A stretch of DNA of 64,000 bases from Caenorhabditis remanei (GCF_010183535.1 NC_071332.1:18290001-18354000), one strand, 5' to 3'. Positions 1 through 10,723 are shown, numbered from the stretch's first letter. Translations and numbers: made by a program. Notes: generated by a model not told the origin, from the letters alone.

Positions 1-133
1 ATTTGTAATTTTTGCTGCTGCTTTTGATGGAATTGATATAAAAATTGTGATAAAATTTTGCTCAGAACTGTTCATTTTCCTTATTCCTTGAAGCGTTCAT
101 AGCGCACCACTTTATTTTCTCTCGAATTTACAT

Positions 134-600
134 CAGAGTTGAGCGGAATGCGGTTTTTGAAATGGCGGAAGGCGGAAAGCGGAATGAACATTTTTGGGCG
201 GAAAGCGGAAGGCGAAATTGGAAAAACATCGGCGGAAAGCGGAGAGCGGAAGGCGGAAGTGAAAATTTTTGGCGGAAGGCGGAAAGCGGAATGGAAAAAA
301 TGCGGAAGGCGGAATACAATGTCGCTTTCAAAAATACGATTTTGGCCTTATTTTGTAGTAAAAAACACTAAAATGGTTTAATTTAAAAATTTGTGTTAAA
401 TTTTGTTTTTTCGGTAAACACTGATAGCTTTGCTGCAAAAAACCTCAAAAATATCAGTAAATTGGAATAGGTGATCTAATTTTTCAAGCTGAGGAAAAAA
501 TCTTTAAACAGCGGAAATAGGAAAATTTTTGGCGAAAAGCGGAAGGCGGAATAAAAAATTTTTCGGCGGAAGGCGAAAGGCGGAATTCCGCTCAACTCTG
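134..600. mobile_element. hAT-like MITE with GCGGAA-rich interior
   Basis: The ends are inverted copies of CAGAGTTGAGCGGAA, and the element is flanked by a perfect 8-bp duplication ATTTACAT (126-133 and 601-608). CAG...CTG ends with 8-bp duplications are typical of hAT elements. The interior is a run of GCGGAA/GGCGGAA motifs at both ends around an AT-rich middle. The open frames inside are by-products of the repeats. It is non-autonomous because no transposase is visible. Confidence 0.9.
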
Positions 601-706
601 ATTTACATGTTAATCAGTATTTACTGAGAAAAATTAAAAATTTTCTTTCGAAAAATTTCCGATTTTTTTCGGAAAAAAATTCAAGAAGTTTTTTCATGTT
701 TTAGAG

Positions 707-745
707 CAGTGTGTGTTTTTCGAAATTTCTTATTCGAAAATAAAT
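707..745. repeat. Fragment of the hAT-like terminus also found at 979
   Basis: This stretch begins CAGTGTGTGTTTTTCGA and matches the left end of the element at 979-6400 for about 36 bp. It then runs into F-box coding sequence. There is no second terminus, so it is a truncated copy. It shows that the family inserted here more than once. Confidence 0.7.
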
Positions 746-1276
746 AAATATCGTAACGAAATTTCATTATTACAGAATAGTCTCGAAATAAAACTTGAAA
801 GGTCCTATGATCTACCTGTAGACATTGTCGGTCGAATTGTGCGAGATTTGGAGTTGAAAGATAGTCAAATTATGCTGAAATTGGCATCAAAATAAGTGAA
901 AGTCAAGTGGAATTATGCTTCAATCACCATGAAATTGCATACAAACGAAGATTTGATGAAGATATGGATGATGCATTCCAGTGTGTGTTTTTCGAAATTT
1001 CTTATTCGAAAATATCTATTTTCGAAAAAAATTCGAATGATATTCGAATAATTGTTCGAATATTCGTTCGAACAGTTGTTCGAAAATTTATTCGAACAAT
1101 TATTCGAACGAATATTCGAACGAATATTCGAAAGACTATTCGAATATTCGTTCGAATATTCGTTCGAACATTTCTTTCGTTTGGTAAACTGGGCGCGGCA
1201 TGTTCTTTCGGAGTGTCGTTTGCAGTTTGTTTTTCTTCATTGCGAAATAAATATTTATGATGAAGATATGTGTCAG

Positions 1277-1536
1277 CAGGGTTTGGGAAATTCCGGGCCG
1301 GGCCGACTGAAAAATTTTCCTCGGCCCGGCTCCTGTAGAAATTTGAATATTGTTGAAAACTTTTTGAAAATTTTTTTGATTTTTTGCAAAAAACGTCGAA
1401 TTTTCTACTATTTTTTTGAAAACCGATAAAAACTGAAGCGTACAAGAATTTCGACTATTTTTTAATAAAAATTTTCAAAAAATTGTGAAAAAATTGTGCA
1501 CATTTTTGAAGCCGGGCCCGGAATTTCCCAACCCTG
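1277..1536. mobile_element. hAT-like MITE, CAGGGTT...GGGCC type
   Basis: The ends are inverted: CAGGGTTTGGGAAATTCCGG on the left against CAGGGTTGGGAAATTCCGGG from the right strand. The flanking duplication is exactly TGTGTCAG (1269-1276, 1537-1544). The GGCCCGG-rich arms enclose an A/T-rich centre. It lies within the left arm of the element at 979-6400 and so is younger than it. Confidence 0.92.
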
Positions 1537-2196
1537 TGTGTCAGAACTATTTCAAATGTTTTGAACAGTTCACATGAAAATTTATCCACAAAACTAGCAA
1601 TTCTTGCGAAAATTTTCCGTCGGGAAACAATACGTTTTGAAAAACAGTAAAAATTTTCAAATTTTATTAGAAACGATATTCGAAAATTGTTCGAATAAAA
1701 TTGCCTTCGAATACTGTTCGAACAATTATTCGAATAGTTCGAATAATTATTCGAACATATTCGAAAAAGTATTCCTCAGGCAACTCAATATCAGTCTAAT
1801 CCTACAACCGCATCAATCTAATCGCAATCTCATTAGATTAGTGGAATTTGCTTGCGCAAACTCCGTGCGCGTCAGGAAACGACAGGCGCGTATTGCGCGG
1901 AAAGGATTTTTCGTAAAAAAATTAATTTTTCTCAATTGGTCGCAACGCGATTGAGTTTGCAAGTGTTATAATATTCTCGTCAGGTCTCATTCGAAGGTAC
2001 AGCTTTCCGGTTATCCCAATGATAATAACAAAGTTGGTTTGCAGGTTGCATAAATATATTTTCAATAATTCAAAAAGGCGAATTTGAGATCTCGAACTAT
2101 CGATAGTGGAAAATATAATTTAGTTACTTGTTATACGGACATAAGGAGATGAGAGGTTTGTGGTTCAGATTTCAGGTGAAAGTTTAATACTTGAGA

Positions 2197-4569
2197 ATGA
2201 GAAGAAGCAGGAAAACAGCAAGAGAAATTTTCAAAAATATCAAAGGAGGATTGGAAAATGACGATGTTTCGGATGAATCCCTCACTGCGTCAAAAATTTT
2301 GAAATACTGTACAGATGATAGTGAAATTTGTGAATCACCGGATATGATATTTGATGATGAAATTGAACAAGAAGATGATAGAGGTAAGGTTTTGAAAATG
2401 GAGTCTGAACATAATGATTCGTTTCCAGAGAAGGCGTGGAGAAGTCTTTCTAATAAAGATTTAAGACGAATGATATTTCTCTTGACAACTACTCAATCGA
2501 AAGCAGCTATTAATTCTTATTTTGAACCCGAAAACTTCGAAAATGAGATTGCGATGAAACGTTTGTTATTCGATAGTGAACACATCTACGAATTAAGTCT
2601 CTGTTCCTCATGTGCGGATGAAATTGACGAATGTATCTGTGAGAAGAAAAACCCATGTAAAGTGGCTTATGCAGACTTTAAACGACTTTTCACATCTCAA
2701 TTGAACGTTCATGGAAACAACTTCGTAAAAACTCAATCCCAAATCAGAGATCTACGTAAAACAACGTCCCCGATGGGATTTGGAAGATTGAAGGAGATGT
2801 TGTTGAGTACACCCGTGATTGATGATAAAATGACTGTTCATTTTCAATGCGGGTTTGACGGAATTCGTCTTCAATCCAAAAGCCGGTTAGTTGAAGCAAT
2901 ATGAGAATCGAAATAATTTAACAATTTCAGTTTCAAAATATGGCCATTTACTGTTGTGCCACTGGATCTGGAAGATACTGAGAGAGCAAAAGTCAAATCT
3001 GTCATGTTAGTAGCAATTTTTATTGGGACAAGTGAACCGGAGTCTAGACTTCATGATCGACTAGTAGAGTGGATCAGGAATGAGATGAAAGTCGGAATCC
3101 GTTGGCAGAAGTATTCCGTATATGGAAGAATTGTGTGTGCTACGCACGATGATCAAGCCCGAAGAAAAATTTATAATTTGAAAGCGCATTCTTCAAAAGG
3201 ATCATGTCCATTCTGCCTAAATCAGGAAACAATTCGTAAAATCAATAACGAGAAGGTCGTCCGCCGTTGTTCAGTGAGAAACTTTGTGCCAATAAATCTT
3301 GAAGATGGTTTAAAGCAACGTGGAAATTATTCCAAGTTTCACTCTCTTCTACCGATGTACGAAGCAGTCATCGATATGTTTCATGTTTATAATGAAGGAG
3401 CTTTCGAAAGAATAATAAGTGAAGTGTATGGAACGCCGCGACTCGACATTTTTAAGAACTGTACTGTGACTGAGTTGTTGAGAGTTCCACTACCATCAAA
3501 GTGGAGACAATTGTCAGGAAGAATCAAAGATATCACCGGATCCGAAAAGGGAAACATTTTTGAATCATCACTTGTCTTCCATGCCTTCTCTGGAGATCTG
3601 CCACCCATTCCTTCTGCGATAATTATTGGCGTACATGTTATGTACAGACTGAATGTAGACCCGATATTGGCATTTGACAGTGATTTATCGAAAAAAGTGA
3701 ATAAATGCGCACGCGGTTTAAGTAGGCTTATCGAAGGATATGCTCCTGAACTCATCGCTGGTTCGAAGTTCCACCAATTATTGTATCACTCCGGAGAAAA
3801 CGTCGAAATGTATGGTCCCCTTCACCCATTGTCCACTCAACCGCACGAGCACTCCTACCACTATATCCAACGCATTCTTTGTCCAGAAATTACTAATGGA
3901 GTCGTTACATGCATTTTAAGAAAGTGAGTAATTTATTAGAAAAAAGTTTAACTACAAATCATGATTTTCAGCACTAATTGCTCACAGGAGCTGCATTCGG
4001 AAGTATTGAGAAGAGCCGATGAGGATGAATATTTCTTCTCTTCTTCATTTGACGCAATGAAACTGGGAGAAAGTCTGAAATTGTCTATGAAAGTTCGAAA
4101 ACCTGCTATGAAATGTGTCCCACACGAATTTATCAATTTTGCGGAACAAGGCGACGTTTACATAGAGTCGATGTTTGTAAAAGGAAATCGTTATTCTGCT
4201 AATAAGGCATGTCTTTCGGACGATACCAACGTCATGTTCGAGTTCAATGGCATGATCAAGTATGGACGGATCAAAGGGTTTTTGTGTAAAAAAGACTCAT
4301 CGAACGCAAGATGCCTGATTACTCCATTCGTTATCACCAATGAACACATGAAAAATCTAGCAGTCGGACTTGTTGCTGCTGGAATTCCAACAAATTCTTG
4401 TCAGCTACTGTTAGACGCTTTCTGTAATCCTGTTTATGGAGCAATCGTGTCCGGATGTTGTGATATTGTCGTTGCTTCTGCGACAAGTATTGTTGGTCAC
4501 GCTCTATTAGTAGATTCTTCAAAAACAACTATTGTACTTCCGTTTTCTCTTCGACCAATGCTTTCATAA
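2197..4569 (+). CDS. TNP2-like transposase, 744 aa, four exons
   Basis: Exons 2197-2383, 2429-2885, 2931-3923 and 3972-4569 join in frame (2235 nt including the stop) across 45-48-nt introns with GT...TTTCAG borders. Features shared with plant-type TNP2 transposases and with the second copy at 42.8-45.1 kb are FDGIRL (about residue 204) followed by KIWPF, a zinc-knuckle-like SCPFCL (about 308) after a basic AHSSKG stretch, and VIDMFHVYNEG (about 361). The carboxy-terminal half has QPHEHSYHY (about 520). The acidic first exon (EIEQEDDR) has a counterpart in the other copy. It should act in the nucleus by cutting and joining the ends of the surrounding element. Family assignment is from motif order. 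The catalytic triad is only inferred (the D of FDG, the D of VIDMFH, a distal residue not fixed). Confidence 0.8.
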
Positions 4570-4675
4570 AATGCCTGTCGTTATCATATGTGTGATTCAG
4601 TGTTTTTTACAACTGTGATATTTTAAAAAGTCCACTTTAACCCTTTTCAGTAATAATTCATTTCAGCTCTAGGAG

Positions 4676-6018
4676 ATGCCGTTTTTAGAGAAATTGATGA
4701 GTGAGCACTCGAAGAGAAAAGAAGCTAATTGTCATACTCCTACTGCTCGGATTCAGCAGAAGAACCCACCACCAAAGACTGTATCGTTTAGAAACGCTCC
4801 ATACGAAAAAGTGTATACCGAAGATGGAGAAACTTTAGAGGAAGCCCCCGCAAACGATTTTCTCCACTTGAATAATAACGGATTTGACGGTGAAGATGTT
4901 GGATTGTTGACTCAACCCGTACAAAATCAGAAAAACATCTCGAACTCTGGAAATTCGGTTTGTAACAAAATAAATACATCCTTAATAATCCATTATAATG
5001 TTGCAGAGTGGAATCTGTCCGTTCGAAGTGGGAGAGAAGCTATCGGAACTGCCGAAAGAACAATTGAATACTTACCATGTATGGTGAATTTTGAAATTGA
5101 ATTCTTCAAATTTGTGCTTCCAGCGACAACTCTACGACTCCATGTTCCCTCGTCTGTCATTCAACTACGCGACTGTCGATTATATAATCTCAAACGGAGG
5201 TGACCCTGATTCAAAAGCATTAGCGTCTGGAATCAAAGGGATCATGGAGCTGGTAGACATAAAACAAACGAAAAAAAACACGTTTTCCTTTTCAGATGGA
5301 GTTGCAAAATCAGAAGTTTACTCAACAGAAACCATCTGACTCGATTGTAAGGTCACTAAGATCACTTTTAAATTACATTTATACATTTCAGGCAGAAACT
5401 CTTGCTACTTTAGATCCATCGTCGTTTCTGAATCAAGAAGAAGTTGAAGTATTATCGATGTACGGCACAGGTGGGAGCTTCCTGCGTTATTCGTAATACT
5501 GAAGTGTATAATTTCAGAGCTGATTTCAATTAACCGTGTATTCGCTTCAGTGCCAGCCCAATCTGGTTCACTTCGTTCCATCCTCCAGTCTCTTGCTAAT
5601 ATCTGGATCTCGCAGGTATAATAAAACTCATTTCTCACACGGCATCGACATTTTCCAGATCATGTCACATGAGGATCGAGTCAAGTTTTCAACGAGTGAG
5701 AAGCCAAAGTCACCTCAACTTTCTCTTCCTACCCGATTTTTAAACTTGCCGATTCGTAAGATTTCCACTTCTTCACAGTTATACATGTCCAATTTCCAGC
5801 ACTCATTTACACCTGTGTCAACATGAAATGCACAAAGGACGAATCCGTTAAGTTGAACATCGCACTCTTCTTCAAAATGCATGTCACTAACCTATTGTAA
5901 GTCGCTATTACCCATCCTCTTTCATACGAATAATCACGTTTTCAGTAATCAGGCCCGAACCGATGCGAAAACTGCACGAAAACGCCAGCGCGTCTCGTCT
6001 CCAGCAACCAAAGAGTGA
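4676..6018 (+). CDS. Second gene of the CACTA-like element, 325-aa protein, nine exons
   Basis: Exons 4676-4957, 5007-5078, 5124-5252, 5296-5346, 5392-5470, 5518-5615, 5659-5755, 5800-5896 and 5946-6018 total 978 nt and stay in one frame over eight introns of 43-49 nt. This is hard to obtain by chance. It starts 107 nt after the transposase stop on the same strand. The amino-terminal region is polar and proline-rich. The carboxy end is basic (TARKRQRVSS), a plausible nuclear-localisation signal. I do not recognise a domain. By position it is the counterpart of the second, DNA-binding protein of En/Spm elements and of the 298-aa gene at 45376-46316, with which it shares only a weak layout similarity. 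A role in binding the ATCTAATTAGA subterminal repeats is inference. Confidence 0.7.
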
Positions 6019-6144
6019 TTCGCTGACTATTAATTGTTCTCCGTTTTTGTTTTAATTGTTGTTTTTTCCTCTTTTTTACCGGTATTTTTCATAATAAATG
6101 TTTCTTTATTGATTTTTCCAACCGATTTTTCAAATATTATTACT

Positions 6145-6302
6145 AATTCCACAAGATTTCACATCAATCTAATGAGACGGCGCATTAATCTTACAAGATT
6201 GCTCATCAATCTAATTAGACGCGGCATTAATCTAATCGTGCCAACATTCAAGCTGATCTAACTCATGCCGCGTCTAATTAGATTGATATTCAGTTGCCTG
6301 AG
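6145..6302. repeat. Subterminal repeats of the CACTA-like element (right end)
   Basis: About six copies of ATCTAATNAGAC or its complement occur in 150 bp, several paired as hairpins (TTAGACGCGGCATTAATC against ATGCCGCGTCTAATTAG). The left end (1790-1850) has fewer copies of the same word. A nearly identical block lies at 36163-36301. These are likely transposase or accessory-protein binding sites. Confidence 0.75.
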
Positions 6303-6682
6303 TCGAACAAAATATTCGAACAGTATTCGAAAAATGTTCGAATAATTATTCGAATAAATTTTCGAATAATTATTCGAACGTTGTCGAAAAACACACACTG
6401 ATGCATTCTATGATTTATCGATTGCTTTGAGTTCTTCAAATCAGAAAACTCGTTTTATCGCTTCCAAACCAGGGCTGTGCGAAAAAACTTTTCCAAAAAA
6501 TTTTCGAAAAACTTTTTTTTCGAAAATTTCGTCCCGAAAAATCGAAAAACTTTATTTTTTTCGAAAACTTCGGACCGAAAAAACCGAAAAATTCGAAAAA
6601 AAAAGTTTCAAGAAAACTGCCCGAAAAAATGAGCTTTTTGAAGACAAATCTTTAAATTCTATGAAAACTGTAAATATTTTAT

Positions 6683-7154
6683 GGTGCGTCCAAAGTTGCT
6701 ACAAAGCAGCAAAAACGACAAATCTGCGGTGTCCAAAGTTGATTTTTAGATTTGCAGGTTTGCAGTTACCGTAAATACTGTATTATAACGGCATGCCGTT
6801 ATATTTTTCAACTGCTTCCGAGAGAAATTTTGTGGTTTCAGGAACTCATTAAAGTTAAACGAAAAAAAAACTTTTCGGATGCTCTTTTGATGATAACAAC
6901 GTTACTAATCCTGCTACTTCTAATCAAAACCAAGAAAAAACACCTAGATAATCATATTCATGAATTCTGAGTATAGACGGGGTGCCGTTATAATACAGGT
7001 GCCGTTCTATTACAGGTGCCGTTATAATACAGTATTTACGGTATGCATTATTGCTGATCCTTAATTTTTCAACTGCGAAACCTGCAAAACCTACAAACCT
7101 ACAAATCAACTTTGGACGCCGCAGATTTGTCGTTGTAGCAACTTTGGACACACC
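6683..7154. repeat. Foldback repeat, GGTGYGTCCAAAGTTGCTAC arms
   Basis: Arms of about 80 bp, starting GGTGCGTCCAAAGTTGCTAC on the left and GGTGTGTCCAAAGTTGCTAC from the right strand, share ACGACAAATCTGCGG and the following words. The centre is occupied by the MITE at 6769-7041. No coding capacity is seen. Confidence 0.75.
6769..7041. mobile_element. TA-flanked MITE, CCGTAAATACTG type (copy 1)
   Basis: Inverted ends CCGTAAATACTGTATTATAA are flanked by TA on both sides (6767-6768, 7042-7043), the signature of Tc1/mariner-type elements. The right end holds a threefold AGGTGCCGTT(A/C)TA repeat. A copy of nearly the same length and sequence is inserted in a chemoreceptor exon at 23430-23701. Confidence 0.88.
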
Positions 7155-7391
7155 ATTAAGGAAAGACTCCGAAAACATGTTTTTGAGTACAAAATTTCAG
7201 GAAAAAAACAAAAAATCACTATTTTCGTTACTTAATTTTTGAAAATTTCAATTGTTTTTTCGGAAACTCTCCGAAAAGTTTTTTCTGAAACTCTCCGAAA
7301 TTGTTTCGTCCGAAAAATTTTTTCGAAAAGTTTGCACCGAAAAAATATTTCGTCCGAAAATTTTTTTTTACTTTCAGGACACAGAATGTGG

Positions 7392-7525
7392 AATCCGCGC
7401 TCCGTCGCACAACGGTTGGAACGGTGCCAAATTCAAATTTTTCGTTTATTTGTCGTTTCTTTCAATATAAACCGCGACGCACACGCAACGCGACTCAAAA
7501 AAATTCAAATGTTTTTTTCTCCTGC
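7392..7525. repeat. Partial copy of the repeat at 29835-30009
   Basis: It shares with 29850-29990 the words CGCGCTCCGTCGCACAA, GTGCCAAATTCAAATTTTTC and GCACGCAACGCGACTC. The GTGCGAGG termini of that copy are missing. No target duplication is seen. Confidence 0.65.
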
Positions 7526-7544
7526 GTGATCAACTACAAAAATG

Positions 7545-7842
7545 TATACTTGTCACGGGCCGGGCCGGGCCGGGCCCGCTAAAAAAATCTTCCAGCCCGG
7601 CCCGGCCCGTTCGGCCCGTCAAACTATTGAAAATTTTTTTTCGTCGTTTGATCAAGAACTTGCTGGAGGCTTCTGAAAGTAGTCTTATCGAATCCCCCGA
7701 CCTTGATTTAGTATAAACCGACGAAAAAATTTAATTTCCAAGACTTTCAATTCTATTTTTCAAAAATAATTTTTTGCTGCGGGCCGGCCCGGGCCCTGAA
7801 ATTTTCAGCGGGCCCGGCCCGGCCCGTGATTTGACAAGTATG
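7545..7842. mobile_element. hAT-like MITE, ACTTG...GGGCC family (copy 1)
   Basis: The exact 8-bp duplication is CAAAAATG (7537-7544, 7843-7850). The right end reads CATACTTGTCAAATCACGGG on the minus strand and the left end TATACTTGTCACGGG, with GGGCCGGGCC runs in both arms. The same family occurs at 14106-14422 and 63529-63819. Confidence 0.88.
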
Positions 7843-7978
7843 CAAAAATGGAAATTTCTGGAAACTTCTCTGCGTCTTTTTATGCTACAAATTCATCAAT
7901 AATGGTATAAATTTTTTGTTTTGACCAATAAAAGTCAATTTTTCCGTTCCTAGACCTGCAATCGACATCACTGCCTCA

Positions 7979-8639
7979 CAGTACCCTGCACGAGGAACAA
8001 GCTCGCAAAAAACGCGAAACGCGCACAGCTTTCAAAATTTCTCCCACTATCTGCGTATCTCTCGTTCGCATACTCTCTCGCTTAGTGATTAGAGAAATCA
8101 GGATAGTTTTGCGATTTTCTGACATTTTCAGCATTATTCCACATCAGAAAGTCATAAAAATCGAAAAACAATTCCTCTTGAGAATCGACTATTAGCAAAA
8201 ACCAGATTTTTAGAATTTTCGAAAAATTGAAAAATTTGCAAAATCAGAGGTTTTACACCATTTTTTCTTCATTTTATGGTTTGTTTCTGTTCAGAAACCA
8301 ATTTTCGACTTCGAAAATTAAAAATCCAGCAGAAATAATACTGAAAAACACGGTTTCTTCGGCGCCGCTGGAATTCTGATTTTGCATGAAACTGGGAATA
8401 GCACCACGAATACACAATATTAAAGTATGAAAATTCACAAAATTATACAAAAAGTCTTCCTTTACACGAAATGGATATGCATTCTGAGAACAAATTTCGG
8501 GAAATCGAGATATTCACGCTTTTATGTGCCCGACTCAGTAAAATTTTGCCTTTTCTGTTGAGTATTACTGTAGACAATGCGAACGTGCCCTACGGGTAAT
8601 TTTCGTTTTTTGTTTGCGCGTTCCCCGTGCAGGGTGCTG
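7979..8639. repeat. Possible old hAT-like element with CAGYACCCTGCACG ends
   Basis: The left end CAGTACCCTGCACGAGGAAC and the right end, read inverted, CAGCACCCTGCACGGGGAAC face each other over 660 bp. The flanking octamers (CTGCCTCA, TGTGCCTC) are similar but not identical, so the duplication is unproven. The interior shows no coding capacity and accounts for this gene-free stretch. Confidence 0.5.
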
Positions 8640-8741
8640 TGTGCCTCTTCACTTTCTGCCGTCTCTTCCATATTAATTCATAAAACTTTTCATTGCGGGA
8701 CGAAAAAAAACCAATAAAACTTCAACAAATCATTCAAATAA

Positions 8742-9569
8742 TTATTCCTTTGATGTGTCGACCACTTTGCAATCGAAGATTCTCGAGTTCTCGATTTTGC
8801 ACCCAATAAACTTTGCTTTGCGGATTTCCGAATCGATGACGACGCAGTTGGTGAGGACGGTTTGAGTGATTTTCTGAATTTTTTTTTGAAAAATATGGAA
8901 GAGTTTTGGATTTCTAGGCCATCAGTACCTTCTCTTGATTCAAATCGGTGACCGGCTCCAGTTTAATAGTTCCAGACATATCGATTGCCGATGGATCGAG
9001 CTCATCCACTTTTTCCGGATTCGGAGGAGCTCCAGAAGGCTCCGAAGCCTCGGTGACGGCTTCAGCCATGCTCACTTCACGTGATGGACTTCCGCAAGGT
9101 GCTCCAGATGATGCTCCAGAAGATTCCGAAGTTCCTGTGACATCTTCAGTCACTTTTCGTGAGACCTGACGTGCCGATCGTCTCCTGAGACGTGGCGGAA
9201 TCGGAGAGACCGCTTCACGTGTAGCAAGTCTTCTTCTATCAACGACACGACGATTTCCGTGTATACCCACTACCAGCTCCTAGAAAATATGGTTTCTGTA
9301 ACCGCGCTCTACCGAAACACTCACGACATTCGAAATGCGATCTGTGGGAAGCGTTCCGTAAAAGCGGTCAGCTGAAGTGGGTGGATATCCTACAAAATCC
9401 AACATCACTCCGAGTTGAACCGACTTGGGGAGAGGGTACCTGGAAGAATTGGGATGTGTTAGGGAATCTATAGAGCTGACAGAAAGTAGATACAAATGTC
9501 ATTTTAAAATTAAACATTTTTTCAGGAACACGCAACTTCGCAATAGAGCGCAACTTGGCTGGGACTCAT
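8742..9569 (-). CDS. Unrecognised 211-aa protein with short-repeat carboxy tail
   Basis: Minus-strand exons 9532-9569, 9325-9439, 8929-9279 and 8742-8873 join in frame (636 nt). The first exon (MSPSQVALYCEVA) is the least certain. The middle is low-complexity, Ser/Pro/Glu-rich, with a basic block (RRRSARQVSRK) and IKLEP, a SUMO-site-like ΨKxE. The last exon encodes TNCVVIDSEIRKAKFIGCKI followed by ENSRIFDCKV, spaced alternations of hydrophobic residue-x-N/D/S-C that recall pentapeptide or beta-helix repeats. The gene at 16691-18014 ends in a closely similar exon (LSNCKVFSSEV...LVGCKIFD) and has VKSEP just before it. I do not recognise the family. Nuclear location is suggested only by the basic and acidic patches. 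Confidence 0.6.
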
Positions 9570-9724
9570 CGTGCAAAAATAATCTGAGTGACAAAAACAA
9601 AAACAAACTGACACGAGTGGAGGAATGATGACAATATATGATAAGCAAGCGGAAACAAGAAATTGGCGGGTAGGTCAAAAATGACAGAAACTTTATTCAA
9701 TCAAGAAAATATTACAGAACAGAG

Positions 9725-9835
9725 TTGCGCGGAAGTGATTTTTTCGAAAACGGAACTCGGAAGTCGGAAGTATAATTTTCAAAACGGAAGTCGGAAGTGA
9801 AAAAAGCCCGGAACTCGATATCCATGATTAAATGA
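9725..9835. repeat. CGGAAGTCGGAAGT-type repeat fragment
   Basis: It begins CAGAGTTGCGCGGAAGT, like the MITE ends at 134 and 12607, and contains several CGGAAGTCGGAAGT words. No opposite end or flanking duplication is evident, so it is a fragment. Confidence 0.55.
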
Positions 9836-9970
9836 TCTGTCAAAAAATTCACAAATGCGAAAGAGCCGAACCAACGCCACCAACCTTACATTCTTGATAA
9901 TTATTGTTTCAGTTTCTGTATGTTCATAACATTTATTACACCGATGTCTCACAGCTTACGAAGGCATAAA

Positions 9971-10451
9971 CATTATATTCAGTACTCACTGAAGAGTATA
10001 TCGAATCAACGCTCGCAACAGTGTGAGGTATTCGGAAGGATTATTACCGGTAATTTACCGGTAATTTACCGGTAAATTACCGAAAACTGCATTTACCGGT
10101 AATTGTTTACCGAATACCTCACACTGGCTCGCAATATATTGAAATTCGTGTAGTAAATTGCTGGAATCAAGTCTCTGAACATGCACCTAGAGTCCCCAAG
10201 AACCTATGAAGATGCGCTCTATTGCCAAAGGGGTTGCACATTGTCGTAGCGGTGAACTTTAGAAATTTCTATGCATACCGTGGTGAACATTAGAATTTAT
10301 CCAACGTTGAAAAATAGAGCGCATCTTCATAGGTTCTTCGGGACTCTACGTGCATGTTCAGAGACTTGATTCCAGCAATTTACTACACGAATTCCGGTAT
10401 ATATTGCGAGCGTATATTAGATATACTCTTCAGTGAGAACTGAATATAATG
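9971..10451. repeat. Large foldback repeat, arms about 180 bp
   Basis: The left arm (ATATTCAGTACTCACTGAAG ... AACCTATGAAGATGCGCTC) is repeated inverted from 10310 to 10451 with few differences. The left arm is lengthened by the 108-bp MITE at 10019-10126, which is absent from the right arm, dating that MITE as younger. No coding capacity. Confidence 0.85.
10019..10126. mobile_element. 108-bp hAT-like MITE with TTACCGGTAA repeats
   Basis: Inverted ends CAGTGTGAGGTATTCGG are flanked by exact 8-bp duplications GCTCGCAA (10011-10018, 10127-10134). The interior is a tandem of self-complementary TTACCGGTAA words. It sits in the left arm of the foldback only. Confidence 0.93.
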
Positions 10452-10723
10452 TTCTTGGCAATAGATCCCATCAGCATAGGTTCTTGGGGATTCTACGTGA
10501 ACATGTTTTCCCCGTCAAAATCTCTTCCCGGTGTTAAAAATCAAATATATCCCATCTATAAATATTTCTAAATATCTTACCCACAACTCTCATAACTTCT
10601 AATTCTGTGCCCTCGGCCTAATTAAAAAATCTCATTTAACTTTATGTTAATGTAACGTGCCAGTGGCTTGTTGCTTCGTTTTAAATAAAGAAATAAATAA
10701 GTTAAGGCAACACTTCTAAACAC

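Larger units (their letters stand above)
1775..6302 (+). mobile_element. CACTA-like (CMC-type) DNA transposon, apparently intact, two genes
   Basis: The terminal inverted repeats are CTCAGGCAACTCAATATCAG on the left and CTCAGGCAACTGAATATCAA read from the right. A 2-bp duplication TC lies at 1773-1774 and 6303-6304, and removing the element restores a continuous ATTCGAA repeat of the host element. Subterminal DNA is rich in ATCTAATTAGA-type motifs on both sides, a layout known in En/Spm elements where a second protein binds such repeats. Inside are two same-strand spliced genes: a TNP2-like transposase (2197-4569) and a 325-aa protein (4676-6018), both open from end to end. Transposase type and 2-bp duplication fit the CACTA/Mirage/Chapaev superfamily. 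The CTCAGG terminus differs from the usual CACT(A/G). A diverged, broken relative lies at 30963-36301. Confidence 0.85.
979..6400. mobile_element. hAT-like element with TTCGAA subterminal repeats, host of nested insertions
   Basis: Inverted ends CAGTGTGTGTTTTTCGA and an exact 8-bp duplication ATGCATTC (971-978, 6401-6408) define it. Both arms (979-1190 and about 1670-1770 on the left, 6303-6400 on the right) are packed with ATTCGAA/TTCGAATA repeats. Two younger elements lie inside: a GC-rich MITE at 1277-1536 and the CACTA-like transposon at 1775-6302. Without them it would be a MITE of well under 1 kb. It encodes no protein of its own. Confidence 0.88.
760..6469 (+). pseudogene. F-box/FTH gene fragment split by nested transposons
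   Basis: Three short host pieces remain. The piece at about 790-895 encodes an F-box start (DLPVDIVGRIVRDLELKD), with an in-frame stop soon after. The piece at 907-978 encodes FTH-like sequence ending DEDMDDAF. The piece at 6409-6469 resumes in the same frame with YDLSIALSSSNQK, which resembles the LNIELSAL segment of the intact FTH genes at 50-54 kb. The second and third pieces are separated by a 5.4-kb transposon flanked by an exact 8-bp duplication (971-978, 6401-6408), and removing it rejoins the frame. The third piece is cut by another element at 6470. No carboxy-terminal exon is visible. The F-box assignment rests on one motif; the FTH assignment rests on similarity to other genes in this window. 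Confidence 0.6.
6470..7372. mobile_element. Truncated CAGGGCTGTGCG element with GAAAA-rich arms, host of nested repeats
   Basis: It starts CAGGGCTGTGCGAAAAAAC, the type of start seen in hAT-like MITEs. Both flanks (6470-6620 and 7250-7372) are made of CCGAAAAA/TTTTCGGA words. The expected right terminus (GCACAGCCCTG) is not present, so the right end is lost or replaced at about 7372. No target duplication could be found. Confidence 0.5.

Noticed and set aside
1002..1445. Long open frames on both strands with repeated FERIFE/RTNIRTN residues
   Set aside because: They are translations of ATTCGAAC repeats in a hAT-like element, open in several frames at once.
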